NCBI RefSeq assembly: GCF_049860805.1
Contig: NZ_CP187555.1
Location: forward strand, 1,860,001-1,924,000
Direction: 5' to 3'
Length of the DNA: 64,000 nucleotides
Source: Parabacteroides sp900760525
GTDB lineage: Bacteria; Bacteroidota; Bacteroidia; Bacteroidales; Tannerellaceae
Below the pieces are notes generated by a model that had not been told where the DNA came from, did not search any database, and worked only from the letters and a program-made list of their open reading frames with translations. This document shows positions 44,216-53,156 of the stretch, one piece after another; position 1 is the first letter of the stretch, and every line of letters begins with the position of its first letter. A program made the translations under genes and the position numbers.

Positions 44216-45232
44216 TTATTTTGAAACAGGTTGATGCATCATATAACTTTCAATCAAAGCAGCCATTTCCGCCGCCGGCACTTTCTCAATCAGGCGAAGA
44301 TCCCTGCCTTTTCCGTCCGGTGTCCAGCTATTGGCGCCTTCATCATTCACAACACGGAATATCCCGCGCTCAACATTGTAATAGGGTTCATATCCTTTGA
44401 CGGCCACCAGCACAGCCGTGAGATCCCAGCTCATCCGACCGTCCGGATCGCCTTCGGCAAAACAGAGCGAATAGGCGTCTTTCACCGGGCTGTTCTCCAC
44501 ATCCATCTGCACCAGCTTCTTCCCGGTAAAGATCACATTCCCGATTTCAAAACCGCTGAATATGATTTCCGTAGGCCATTGCTCCGCCACCATACGGGAT
44601 GCCGGGGTATCGCAATAGACATTAAATTCCTTCCCATCGGGAAACAAACCGGCCATCGAAACCACCCGTTTCACCTTCTTTGCGACCAGATCACGACCAG
44701 AAAGCGGACTGAACTCGTCACCTCCGGAAAGCAAAAGGTCTTTCAGGTTGGTGAAAAAACCGATCGTACAGACTACAACGCTGGTATCTGGCTGCATGCT
44801 CAAAATCCGGCGATAGACCTTCACTGCATCCGGGGCATCCGAGGTTTTTGCCGTTTTATGCGGATAACAGGCCGGAAGCTCTTCAGTCCACTTTGTCTTA
44901 TGCCAGGTTGTCAACGAAGCGCCTCCCTCGCTTTTCGGGGCACCGACAGGAATGTCCGGTCGGTTGAAATAGGTGTTCAGCACTTCTATGCAGGGTACGA
45001 CGTGCTCGTCCTTATTAGACGAAACAGTCGCTAAAATGTTCACTTGTCCGCTATCTGCCAACGCATGCATCAGAGCCATCGCACCGACATCGTCATAATC
45101 CGGCCCCAAGTCCGTATCCAATATCAGGTTGACAGGTTGTACCGTTACTTCTTCCGAAGCAGTAGCAGCCGGTCTTCCGGAACAGGCCGCCAGCAAAACA
45201 GCCAAACAGGTAAAAAGAATCGATTTCTTCAT
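44216..45232 (-). CDS. Inosine/uridine-preferring nucleoside hydrolase, lipoprotein
   Basis: 338 residues from ATG 45232, which begins a lipoprotein signal (lipobox LAAC); the longer frame would overlap the upstream gene. LILDTDLGPDYDDVGAMALMHAL is the DxDxxxDD calcium/ribose motif of nucleoside hydrolases. It splits ribonucleosides to base and ribose. Lipid anchoring puts it in the periplasm or on the cell surface, so nucleosides may be cut outside the cytoplasm. Confidence 0.9.
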   Translation of the reverse strand: MKKSILFTCLAVLLAACSGRPAATASEEVTVQPVNLILDTDLGPDYDDVGAMALMHALADSGQVNILATVSSNKDEHVVPCIEVLNTYFNRPDIPVGAPKSEGGASLTTWHKTKWTEELPACYPHKTAKTSDAPDAVKVYRRILSMQPDTSVVVCTIGFFTNLKDLLLSGGDEFSPLSGRDLVAKKVKRVVSMAGLFPDGKEFNVYCDTPASRMVAEQWPTEIIFSGFEIGNVIFTGKKLVQMDVENSPVKDAYSLCFAEGDPDGRMSWDLTAVLVAVKGYEPYYNVERGIFRVVNDEGANSWTPDGKGRDLRLIEKVPAAEMAALIESYMMHQPVSK

Positions 45233-45242
45233 GTTATTAAAT

Positions 45243-46796
45243 TTATGGGTGAACAACTTGAAGAGGACTGTCGGAATAAACCAACGCCTCGTTAAAACGA
45301 ACGGATGCACCCGCCACCGGGTTCAACCATTTGAATGTAAAGATATGCTTTCCTTTCGGAATTTGGTATTTCCAGAACAGATCGTTCCTGCGTGTCCTGA
45401 ACTCAGCCGGTAAATTTGCCGTTTCGACAAGCTCACCGTCCATATGCATTTCCACACGGGCCACATACTCTTCGTCGGCAGCACGCACATAACCTTTAAA
45501 CACGATCCCAGTTCCGTCAAATACGATCTCGCCAACATCGGCAACCTCCCTGTTCACAGGGATGCGCCCGACCGGATACAGTCCTTCGAAGCCTTTCTCC
45601 AGACGGACCGGAACAGGTGCTTGACAGGCAATCGTCACGTCCTTCTCTCCCACTGTTCCGCCATTTCTTTCGACCATTTGCAAGGCTTGTTTGAAAGACA
45701 TTTCATACGTCCGGGTCAATGAGATATCTGTATAGGCAAAATTCATATCTTCCACCTCCTTGAGATTTTCCAACCAGTATTCCGGTATCCGGCTATAGCC
45801 CAGAACCGTACCTAAAATACCGGCAGCCGAAGCCGGGTTGCAATCCGAATCCTGGCCGCAACGGGTCGCTATATCCATCGTCTTGAAGAAATCTCCATCG
45901 CCATACAACAATCCGATCAGGATATAAGCGCTATTAATGACCGCATCGATATTGAACGGAACGAAAACTCCGTCCGGGCAACCGATATCCTCGCTCCACT
46001 TCTTCTCACACTCGAACCAGGTACGTTTCCAGTCATCCGGAAACTCGGCATGCCAACGGATCACGTCCTGCATGCATTGGTAATACCGGCTTTGCTCCGG
46101 TATCGTTTTCAAAGCCTCAGTCACGATAAATCCGATATCATCCGAGATAAACGCAAGCGAATACATCGCCCCGACATATACACCACCATACCAACCATCG
46201 CCATAATTCATGATATGCCCGATCTTGTCGGATATTTCAGACGCGGAATTCGGCATACCCGGAGACATCAGCCCGGAATAATCAGCTTCTATCTGATAGT
46301 CCAGATCGTCTGCATGCGGATTGTTCAGCCAATGGCCGGATGCAGGCGGCATGATCCCCTGTAAGATATTATAACGGGCGGACTGGTTCGCATGCCAGAG
46401 CATATAACCGGCACGGGCAAAAGCCACGGCAAACGAATCGACAGGAGCATCCAGTCCCAACCGGTCGAAGACGTCCACAAACGTCAGGTCCATATAGACA
46501 TCGTCATACAAACCTGGCGAGTTTTCATACCACCACTTGATATATCCGTCTGTCCAGGGAATCGGGACATATTCCTGTATCATCGTCCCGTTATACTTGA
46601 ACTCTGTCGGTCCTCCATAGGTACAACCGATCGTTTGTCCTGCCCATCCCCCTTTTATCTTATCCAACAGTTTTTCACGGCTGATGGTTAATGATTCGGG
46701 AAGAGTCGTCGTTTTTGGTTTGGCTGGTTGCTGCGAACAAGAAGCTGTTCCCAACAGTATAAAACCGGCCAAGACATGTAATATTGCTTTTTTCAT
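45243..46796 (-). CDS. ADP-ribosylglycohydrolase family lipoprotein
   Basis: 517 residues with lipobox TASC. The ADP-ribosylglycohydrolase fold is marked by KIKGGWAGQTIGCTYGGPTEF, YDDVYMDLTFVDVF and the metal site RCGQDSDCNPASAAGILGTVLGY. About 150 C-terminal residues form a beta domain (VEMHMDGELVETANLP) that looks like a carbohydrate-binding jelly roll. Such proteins cleave ADP-ribose or related N-glycosides. In the operon it sits between ribokinase and nucleoside hydrolase, so its physiological substrate may be a nucleoside or nucleotide. Confidence 0.88.
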   Translation of the reverse strand: MKKAILHVLAGFILLGTASCSQQPAKPKTTTLPESLTISREKLLDKIKGGWAGQTIGCTYGGPTEFKYNGTMIQEYVPIPWTDGYIKWWYENSPGLYDDVYMDLTFVDVFDRLGLDAPVDSFAVAFARAGYMLWHANQSARYNILQGIMPPASGHWLNNPHADDLDYQIEADYSGLMSPGMPNSASEISDKIGHIMNYGDGWYGGVYVGAMYSLAFISDDIGFIVTEALKTIPEQSRYYQCMQDVIRWHAEFPDDWKRTWFECEKKWSEDIGCPDGVFVPFNIDAVINSAYILIGLLYGDGDFFKTMDIATRCGQDSDCNPASAAGILGTVLGYSRIPEYWLENLKEVEDMNFAYTDISLTRTYEMSFKQALQMVERNGGTVGEKDVTIACQAPVPVRLEKGFEGLYPVGRIPVNREVADVGEIVFDGTGIVFKGYVRAADEEYVARVEMHMDGELVETANLPAEFRTRRNDLFWKYQIPKGKHIFTFKWLNPVAGASVRFNEALVYSDSPLQVVHP

Positions 46797-46817
46797 AATA
46801 ACAAAATAAGATTTATA

Positions 46818-47747
46818 TTAACCGAAAATATCCACTTCGTTCCGGTAAGGAGCAGACGACTGCGCCCCTACACGTGTCACCGAGATAGCCGAAGCCTTGC
46901 AGGCGAACCGGGCGGCTTCTTTCAGGCTGCGCCCTTCGGAAAGGGCGACGGTCAGAGCGCCATTGAAGACATCGCCGGCGGCAGTGGTATCGACAGCTTC
47001 CACTTTCAGGGCGGGAACCATCTCGGCCTTTCCGTCGCTATAGATAAGCGCTCCTTTCGAACCCAGCGTAATAATGACGTGTTGCACTCCCATTCCGGCA
47101 AGGACACGGGCGGCTTCGCCTGCCGATGTTTCGTCTGTTATCTTCACACCGGTAATCATTTCCGCTTCCGTTTCATTCGGTGTGATCAAATATAAATGAC
47201 GAAGCAGATCTGCTGGTAGCGGATGTGCCGGAGCCGGATTCAAAATCACTTTCTTGCCTTTTTGCCAGGCGATATTAGCGACAAAACGCACAGTTTCCAT
47301 CGGAACCTCCAACTGCATCAGTACCAGATCGGCCTGCTCGATAGCCTCTTCTGCTTTTGCCAGGTCGGACGGCAGAAGATTGGCATTCGCCCCCGAAGCC
47401 ACGACAATGCAGTTTTCCGCCTTTTCATCCACCGTGATCAAGGCAACGCCGGAAGGATTCTCTGAATCCGAAAAGACATAAGAAGTATTGATACCCTCCT
47501 CCTCGAAAAGTTGTTGGGACTGGTGACCGAAGATATCGCTTCCGGTCTTGCATATAAAAGTAACGGCCCCCCCCAGGCGCGCTATCGCCACAGCCTGGTT
47601 CGCCCCCTTTCCTCCGGGATTCATAAAGAATGTTCCGCCCAAAATCGTTTCACCCGGACGAGGCAGATGAGCGGCTTTTATTACCATATCGGTGTTGCTG
47701 CTACCGACCACCAGGATTTGTTGTCTGGATGTTTGTGTTGTGTCCAT
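46818..47747 (-). CDS. rbsK: Ribokinase
   Basis: 309 residues of the PfkB family: ILVVGSSNTDMVIKAAHLPRPGETILGG, MNPGGKGANQAVAIARLGG and the C-terminal VDTTAAGDVFNGALTVAL anion hole with catalytic Asp. It phosphorylates ribose to ribose 5-phosphate. It heads the operon (promoter box 47792-47799) followed by glycohydrolase, nucleoside hydrolase and permease. Confidence 0.93.
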   Translation of the reverse strand: MDTTQTSRQQILVVGSSNTDMVIKAAHLPRPGETILGGTFFMNPGGKGANQAVAIARLGGAVTFICKTGSDIFGHQSQQLFEEEGINTSYVFSDSENPSGVALITVDEKAENCIVVASGANANLLPSDLAKAEEAIEQADLVLMQLEVPMETVRFVANIAWQKGKKVILNPAPAHPLPADLLRHLYLITPNETEAEMITGVKITDETSAGEAARVLAGMGVQHVIITLGSKGALIYSDGKAEMVPALKVEAVDTTAAGDVFNGALTVALSEGRSLKEAARFACKASAISVTRVGAQSSAPYRNEVDIFG

Positions 47748-47791
47748 GTTCTATTTCGTATTAAATATGAATCGTTTGCAATGAAGCGTTA

Positions 47792-47799
47792 CAAATATA
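47792..47799 (-). promoter_or_regulatory. -7 box for the rbsK operon
   Basis: TATATTTG on the minus strand, 44 bp before the ATG at 47747. Confidence 0.6.
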
Positions 47800-47856
47800 A
47801 TAGGTATATCGCTTCCTTTTTCCACATAATTCTTTGGGAAAGATAAACCCAAATCT

Positions 47857-47864
47857 TACTTTTG
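47857..47864 (+). promoter_or_regulatory. -7 box for the TPR-like gene
   Basis: TACTTTTG; it lies after an in-frame start at 47834, so translation begins at ATG 47912. Confidence 0.65.
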
Positions 47865-47911
47865 CAAAAAGCATACACAGAAATACAACTTACAGACAAG
47901 CAGATAAGTTT

Positions 47912-49441
47912 ATGAAACAGGCCGCAAAACTCAACCAGATCATCTTATTGATCCAGTCGCTTTCCAAAGCGGAAAAACGATATATCCGGCTCTGCACCAA
48001 CCTGCAGAACGGGGATAAACAGTATATGATCTTATACGACCTGGCCTGTGAAGGCTTCTCTGCCGAACAAATATACGAGAAGTTTTGCAGCGAAGTGAAT
48101 GAAAAGAGCTTTGAGATGGCGGCCAAACATCTTTACCGGGTACTGTTGGATTGCCTTGTCCAACTGCGCGAGAAACAAGACATTCAGGCAACCATCTTCA
48201 ATTATATCACAAAAGCCGGTATCCTTTTCGAACGGGAACTTTCCGCCAATGCTTTTGCCGAATTGGAGAAAGCAAAGAAACTGGCAGTCATGTACGAAAA
48301 CGATCCGCTGCTTCTCCTGATCTACCGCACGGAATTGAAATATCTGAGCATGCTCGGTTTCGAAGGTATCAGCGAGAAAGAACTGGTCGGCAAGCAGATG
48401 CAAATCAGCGACGTGATGAAATATGCCCGCAACACGAATCTCCATCTTCAACTATACGATATTCTGAAACACCGCATCACCTATAAAGGCTATGCCCGTT
48501 CGAACAAACAGAAGGATAACCTGAACGACCTGGTCTTAAGCGAACTGAACCTGGTTGCCAATCATTCCTACCAGGGATTCGAGGCACGCAAACTTCACCT
48601 GCTGTTCCAGGCGACCTACTATCTGAATGCCGGAAACTATAAATCGGCTATCCGCTTTTACCAGGAACTGATCGCACTTTTCGAAGCGAACCGGCACCTG
48701 ATCCTCAACCCGCCGATCTACTACCTGAGCGCCATTGAAGGTGTATTGGACAGCCTGCACGTTGCCGGATTATATCAGGAAATGCCTTTCTTCCTCTCCA
48801 AATTGAAAGAGATTGGCGCGGGCAACTACCCGACAGAGTTCCTGACGGAGGTACAGGGTCGCCATTACCTGTACGAACTTTCGGGGTTGCTCAACACCGG
48901 ACAATTTGAGGCGGCTGCACTTCTTGCAGAAGAACATACCGAGTTTTTATCAAAGAAAACAACCATGACCAGACCGGAAACCCAATTAAAGCTGGCTCTC
49001 TATTCTTCCATCCTTCACCTTTGCCAGGGTGAACCTGCGAAAGCCCGCAAGAGTATGAAAAAGATACTCGGCTCCGGCAAATCGTTCCACACATTGCCGT
49101 CTTACAAAACCGCCCGTCTCGTCAACCTCCTTATCCAAGCGGAACTGGGGAACTATGATTTCTTTGCAAACGAAATAAGCTCCATCAAACGGACGATCGG
49201 TTACGAGAAGCAGGTGTATATCACCGAAAAACTACTCTTCCGTTTCCTGATGGCCCACCCCTTGCCCATCTATAAGAAGGACCGGGAGAAACTATGGTCG
49301 CAATACCAAAAGGATATAATATGCATCCGGCAGGACAAATACGAAAAGCAGCTGCTCAAGACCTTCGATTTCACAGCCTGGATCGAAAGCCGGCTGACGC
49401 ATATACCGCTAAAGGATATCCTGATCATAAAGAAGAAATAA
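47912..49441 (+). CDS. TPR/helical-repeat protein, unknown function
   Basis: 509 residues from ATG 47912 (MKQAAKLNQIILLIQSLSKAEKRYIRL). No signal peptide. The body is a series of helix pairs with TPR-like spacing (FQATYYLNAGNYKSAIRFYQELIALFE, LSGLLNTGQFEAAALLAEEHTEF, LCQGEPAKARKSMKKIL). I do not recognise a named family; similar large cytosolic helical proteins are common in Bacteroidales. Divergent from the ribose/nucleoside operon, with which it may share regulation. Confidence 0.7.
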   Translation: MKQAAKLNQIILLIQSLSKAEKRYIRLCTNLQNGDKQYMILYDLACEGFSAEQIYEKFCSEVNEKSFEMAAKHLYRVLLDCLVQLREKQDIQATIFNYITKAGILFERELSANAFAELEKAKKLAVMYENDPLLLLIYRTELKYLSMLGFEGISEKELVGKQMQISDVMKYARNTNLHLQLYDILKHRITYKGYARSNKQKDNLNDLVLSELNLVANHSYQGFEARKLHLLFQATYYLNAGNYKSAIRFYQELIALFEANRHLILNPPIYYLSAIEGVLDSLHVAGLYQEMPFFLSKLKEIGAGNYPTEFLTEVQGRHYLYELSGLLNTGQFEAAALLAEEHTEFLSKKTTMTRPETQLKLALYSSILHLCQGEPAKARKSMKKILGSGKSFHTLPSYKTARLVNLLIQAELGNYDFFANEISSIKRTIGYEKQVYITEKLLFRFLMAHPLPIYKKDREKLWSQYQKDIICIRQDKYEKQLLKTFDFTAWIESRLTHIPLKDILIIKKK

Positions 49442-49465
49442 AAAGAGGATCAGCATCCGGTCGTA

Positions 49466-50680
49466 TTATACGCGAATTTTATGACCGCTCAGAGCATAAT
49501 AGAAAATCATCAGGTATGCCGGGAAACAGATCCAGTAGGCTTGCTGCAAATCACCGAATTCATCGGCCAGCCAGCCGAACAACAGCGGGAAGATAGCGCC
49601 ACCCACGATAGCCATCACCAACAAGGAAGAGCCCGTCTTGGTGAATTTGCCCAAATCTTTCATTGCCAACGGCCACAAAGCCGGCCACATCAGGGAATTG
49701 GCAAGACCTAACAAGGCAACGAACCAGATCGAAATATGTACCGGGAGGAATACGACCAGCAGAGAACTGATAATACCTATTATCGCACAGATAAACATCG
49801 CCCTTTCCTGCGAGATATATTTCGGAATGAAGAAGACACCGACCAGATAACCGGCAACCATGCCGATCACGGTGTAAGAGGTATATACCTGCGGATCTGC
49901 CAGACCGATCGATTTGGCATAATCCACGATACTTGCCATCGCCAGCGTTTCAACTCCCACATAGCACAACAAAGAAACCAGCCCCAGCAACAGGTGCGGG
50001 AACTGCCAGACACTTGTCTTCTTTGCGGCATAAGAAGAAGCCATTGCCTCCGCATCGCTCTCATCTTCACCCTCCGCTTTTACTTCCGGCAGTGGAACAA
50101 ATGCAACCAGAATACCTAAAAGGACAAAAATGCCGGAAATAAAATAGAACGGCATCTTGATATCTTCCAGCTTCACATCGCTCAGGTTCAGGAATACACC
50201 CAGGAAAATCGGAGCGATCGCCCAAGCCGCCTTGTTGGCGATCCCCATCATACTCATACGGGTAGCAGCACTATCCAGCGGACCCAGGATCGTAATATAC
50301 GGGTTCACGGCAGCCTGTAACATCGTATTACCGATACCGCTGATGAAAGAGGCCAGCAGGAACATGGCAAAACTCTGATTCTCGGCGGATGGGATAAACA
50401 AATACAATCCGACGGCAAAGAACAGAAAAGACAGAATCATCGTCTTCTTATACCCGATCGCTTTAATGATTAGCCCGCAGGGGTAACCGAAAATAACAAA
50501 AGTCGAGAAAGTAGCCGCCAGAACCAGGTAAGATTCGGCAGTAGTCAGATCCAATGCAGTACGCAGGAACGGAATAATCAATCCGTTAATACCTAAGGCG
50601 AAGCCAATCATAAAGAAAAGTACGCCGATAACAACCAAAGGGAATAAATACCCTTTTGAAGCAGAGTTTGTGTTTTCCAT
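49466..50680 (-). CDS. Sugar MFS transporter, FucP-like
   Basis: 404 residues, twelve membrane segments. FMIGFALGINGLIIPFLRTALDL, FGYPCGLIIKAIGYKKTMI and LFWPSAEN-type loops fit the fucose/glucose:H+ symporter (FHS/FucP) family, including ALLGLANSLMWPALWPLAMKDLG. Substrate unclear; neighbours suggest a pentose or deoxyhexose. It converges with the TPR-like gene. Confidence 0.85.
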   Translation of the reverse strand: MENTNSASKGYLFPLVVIGVLFFMIGFALGINGLIIPFLRTALDLTTAESYLVLAATFSTFVIFGYPCGLIIKAIGYKKTMILSFLFFAVGLYLFIPSAENQSFAMFLLASFISGIGNTMLQAAVNPYITILGPLDSAATRMSMMGIANKAAWAIAPIFLGVFLNLSDVKLEDIKMPFYFISGIFVLLGILVAFVPLPEVKAEGEDESDAEAMASSYAAKKTSVWQFPHLLLGLVSLLCYVGVETLAMASIVDYAKSIGLADPQVYTSYTVIGMVAGYLVGVFFIPKYISQERAMFICAIIGIISSLLVVFLPVHISIWFVALLGLANSLMWPALWPLAMKDLGKFTKTGSSLLVMAIVGGAIFPLLFGWLADEFGDLQQAYWICFPAYLMIFYYALSGHKIRV

Positions 50681-50715
50681 GTCTATTCGTTTTTACGTTT
50701 GTAAATTATTTCCGA

Positions 50716-50723
50716 CAAATGTA
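50716..50723 (-). promoter_or_regulatory. -7 box for the FucP-like gene
   Basis: TACATTTG on the minus strand, 35 bp before the ATG at 50680. Confidence 0.6.
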
Positions 50724-50933
50724 CAGATATTTTCCCAAAAGACTACGCCGTAAGGTTTATTATTTCCATGCCAGAGATAAAAGAGCCTGCAACCGGCTGC
50801 CCAAAAGATATCCCATATCTGACAAAAGAAAAATCTGTCGTTTAATATGTTAAATAATATAAATCATACAAGAAGCCCTTAAAAAAAGACAGTATTTATA
50901 TTTACCTATTATTCAAGGTATTGCATTATTCCG

Positions 50934-51024
50934 AGTTTCTTAAAAAATATTACCCGCAAGTGTATTTTGAAATATATGGGGTATAAAATCAAATTTCATG
51001 CGCTACTGTTTCGATTTGGACTAA
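50934..51024 (-). repeat. Conserved intergenic element, copy 2 (inverted)
   Basis: Read on the minus strand it matches 8534-8625 over its length, including TTAGTCCAAATCGAAAC, a CGCAT core, TACCCCAT and GGGTAATATTTTTTAA. The two copies are collinear apart from a 1-base gap and scattered substitutions. The rest of the 50724-51269 gap shows no gene. Confidence 0.75.
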
Positions 51025-51269
51025 CGAGTATTTGAGGAAACCATACAATAAGCCAGGGGTGACAATAAGCTTCATATCGGGCGTACCCATCTAACACCGT
51101 ATTCTGATGCCGCTTTTTTAAATGCTTTGTATCGGCAAAAACTGTAATCCGGGGCATAATATCGGTAATTTATCTACAAAGAGAAAAGGAATACATACCG
51201 ACCTTTGCAGAAAGTTCAATGTGACGAACCGGAAAAAGACGTTTAGATAGATTCAAACAACAGAAAAAT

Positions 51270-51830
51270 ATGGAATTAAAAGCATTTTTAGAGCATGTAA
51301 AAGAGCGCAGACCGCTCGACACGGCAGAGATTTACAGCTTCATGGACGACATGAGCGACGAGGCGAGGCGCATCACCTTCGAACTGAACGGCGCCTACCA
51401 CACTCCCGACGAGATACGGGGGTTGCTGTCGCGCCTTTTCGGGAAACCCGTAGACCCTTCTTTCCGGGTGTTTCCCCCGTTCTACACAGATTTCGGAAAG
51501 AACATCACGATCGGGAAGAACGTGTTCATCAACGCCTGCTGCCATTTCCAGGATCACGGCGGCGTGACGCTTGGCGACGATTGCCTGATTGGTCACAACG
51601 TGGTGTTCGCCACGCTCAACCACGGTATTGACCCCGGAGAGCGTTCCTCCATGCAGCCCGCTCCCATCGTGCTGGGCAAGAATGTGTGGGTTGGTTCCAA
51701 CTCCACCATCCTGCAGGGTGTGACGATCGGCGACAATGCCATCATTGCGGCAGGTTCGGTGGTAAGAACGGATGTACCTGCCAATACCATCGTAGGCGGC
51801 ATCCCCGCCAAGTTCATACGGAAAATATGA
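51270..51830 (+). CDS. Sugar O-acetyltransferase (Maa/NodL-like, left-handed beta helix)
   Basis: 186 residues. An N-terminal cap domain (maltose acetyltransferase type) precedes hexapeptide repeats: ITIGKNVFINACCHF, VTLGDDCLIGHNVVFATLNHGIDP, IVLGKNVWVGSNSTILQGVTIGDNAIIAAGSVV, ending VGGIPAKFIRKI. The LNH histidine is the usual catalytic base. It transfers acetyl from acetyl-CoA to a sugar hydroxyl. It precedes an alpha/beta hydrolase gene by 64 bp, an apparent pair. Confidence 0.9.
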   Translation: MELKAFLEHVKERRPLDTAEIYSFMDDMSDEARRITFELNGAYHTPDEIRGLLSRLFGKPVDPSFRVFPPFYTDFGKNITIGKNVFINACCHFQDHGGVTLGDDCLIGHNVVFATLNHGIDPGERSSMQPAPIVLGKNVWVGSNSTILQGVTIGDNAIIAAGSVVRTDVPANTIVGGIPAKFIRKI

Positions 51831-51894
51831 TATATAAGGTATGCATACCTATAAATCATCATTTAAACACGAACAACAATTTAAATAAACAATA

Positions 51895-52974
51895 ATGAAA
51901 AGAATAATTACAATGGCCTTGTTGGTTACCGGGGTTACGACGATGGTCGCAGAGAACGGAATGATAGAAAAGAATACAATTCAAACTGATAAAAAGAATA
52001 TTGAAATGGAAAATTTGGAATTGACAAAAGAATGGGATAAGATTTTCCCGAAGAGTGAGAAGGTGGACCACAGTAAGGTAACGTTTCGCAACCGTTACGG
52101 CATCACGCTTGCAGCCGACCTGTACGTACCGAAAAATACAAACGGGAAAATGGCGGCGATCGCCGTATCCGGTCCTTTCGGAGCCGTGAAGGAACAGGCG
52201 TCGGGCCTCTATGCGCAGACAATGGCTGAACGCGGTTTCCTGACCATCGCCTTCGACCCCTCCTTTACGGGTGAGAGCGGCGGAACACCCCGCTATGTAG
52301 CCTCTCCCGACATCAACACCGAGGATTTCTGTGCAGCCGTAGATTACCTCTCCAACCGCGATGACGTCGATCCCGGACGCATCGGTATCATCGGTATATG
52401 CGGATGGGGCGGCATGGCGGTCAACGCTGCCGCTATCGACACCCGCATTAAGGCGACAGTAGCCTCTACGATGTACGACATGAGCCGGGTAAATGCAAAC
52501 GGCTACTTCGACTCCATGAATGCCGACCAGCGCTATGAACTGCGCCGCCAGCTCAATGAACAACGTACGGTCGACGCAAAGAACGGCTCATACGCTCTCG
52601 GCGGCGGCGTGGTAGATCCGCTACCAGACGAAGCCCCCGGATTTGTAAAAGACTATCACAACTACTATAAGACCGGGCGCGGCTATCACAAACGTTCGCT
52701 CAACTCCAACAGAGGATGGAACAAGACCTCGTCCCTTTCGTTCATCAACATGCCCCTGCTCTCCTACAGCAACGAAATCCGCAGTGCCGTGCTCATGATC
52801 CACGGAGAAAAGGCGCACTCCCGCTATTTCAGCGAAGATGCATTCAAGAAATTAACGGGCGACAACAAAGAGTTGCTGATCATCCCCGGTGCCAGCCATG
52901 TCGACCTGTACGACAACCTCTCGGTGATCCCGTTCGGAAAAATGGAACATTTTTTCCATGAATACCTGAAGTAG
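51895..52974 (+). CDS. Secreted alpha/beta hydrolase with cysteine nucleophile
   Basis: 359 residues with an N-terminal signal (MKRIITMALLVTGVTTMVAENG). The alpha/beta-hydrolase core has the elbow IGIIGICGWGGMAVNAAA, in which Cys replaces the usual Ser (GxCxG), as in dienelactone hydrolases. The Asp is likely in the ALMIHGE segment and the His in IIPGASHVDLYD. TFRNRYGITLAADLYVP is the entry strand of this Bacteroidales group (YcjY-like). Substrate unknown. Confidence 0.85.
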   Translation: MKRIITMALLVTGVTTMVAENGMIEKNTIQTDKKNIEMENLELTKEWDKIFPKSEKVDHSKVTFRNRYGITLAADLYVPKNTNGKMAAIAVSGPFGAVKEQASGLYAQTMAERGFLTIAFDPSFTGESGGTPRYVASPDINTEDFCAAVDYLSNRDDVDPGRIGIIGICGWGGMAVNAAAIDTRIKATVASTMYDMSRVNANGYFDSMNADQRYELRRQLNEQRTVDAKNGSYALGGGVVDPLPDEAPGFVKDYHNYYKTGRGYHKRSLNSNRGWNKTSSLSFINMPLLSYSNEIRSAVLMIHGEKAHSRYFSEDAFKKLTGDNKELLIIPGASHVDLYDNLSVIPFGKMEHFFHEYLK

Positions 52975-53059
52975 ATTGCCTGTCCCCGCCCCGTCTTGGT
53001 AAAAGGATTAAAACGGTTCAGAAATTTTGTTCTGAGCATACCGTATGACGAATGATTTA

Positions 53060-53115
53060 TCCAGAAAAAAGTTGACGCATAAATCCTCCTAAAATAGTGT
53101 CAACTTTTTTCTGGA
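53060..53115. terminator. 17-bp perfect inverted repeat between convergent genes
   Basis: TCCAGAAAAAAGTTGAC (53060-53076) and GTCAACTTTTTTCTGGA (53099-53115) pair perfectly with a 22-nt loop. It sits between the convergent hydrolase and asparaginase genes, with T-runs in both arms, so it may end transcription from both sides. A mobile-element end remnant is an alternative. Confidence 0.55.
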
Positions 53116-53156
53116 CAAGCCAAAGTACAAGAAGCCCGTCACCTCGAAATATTTTT

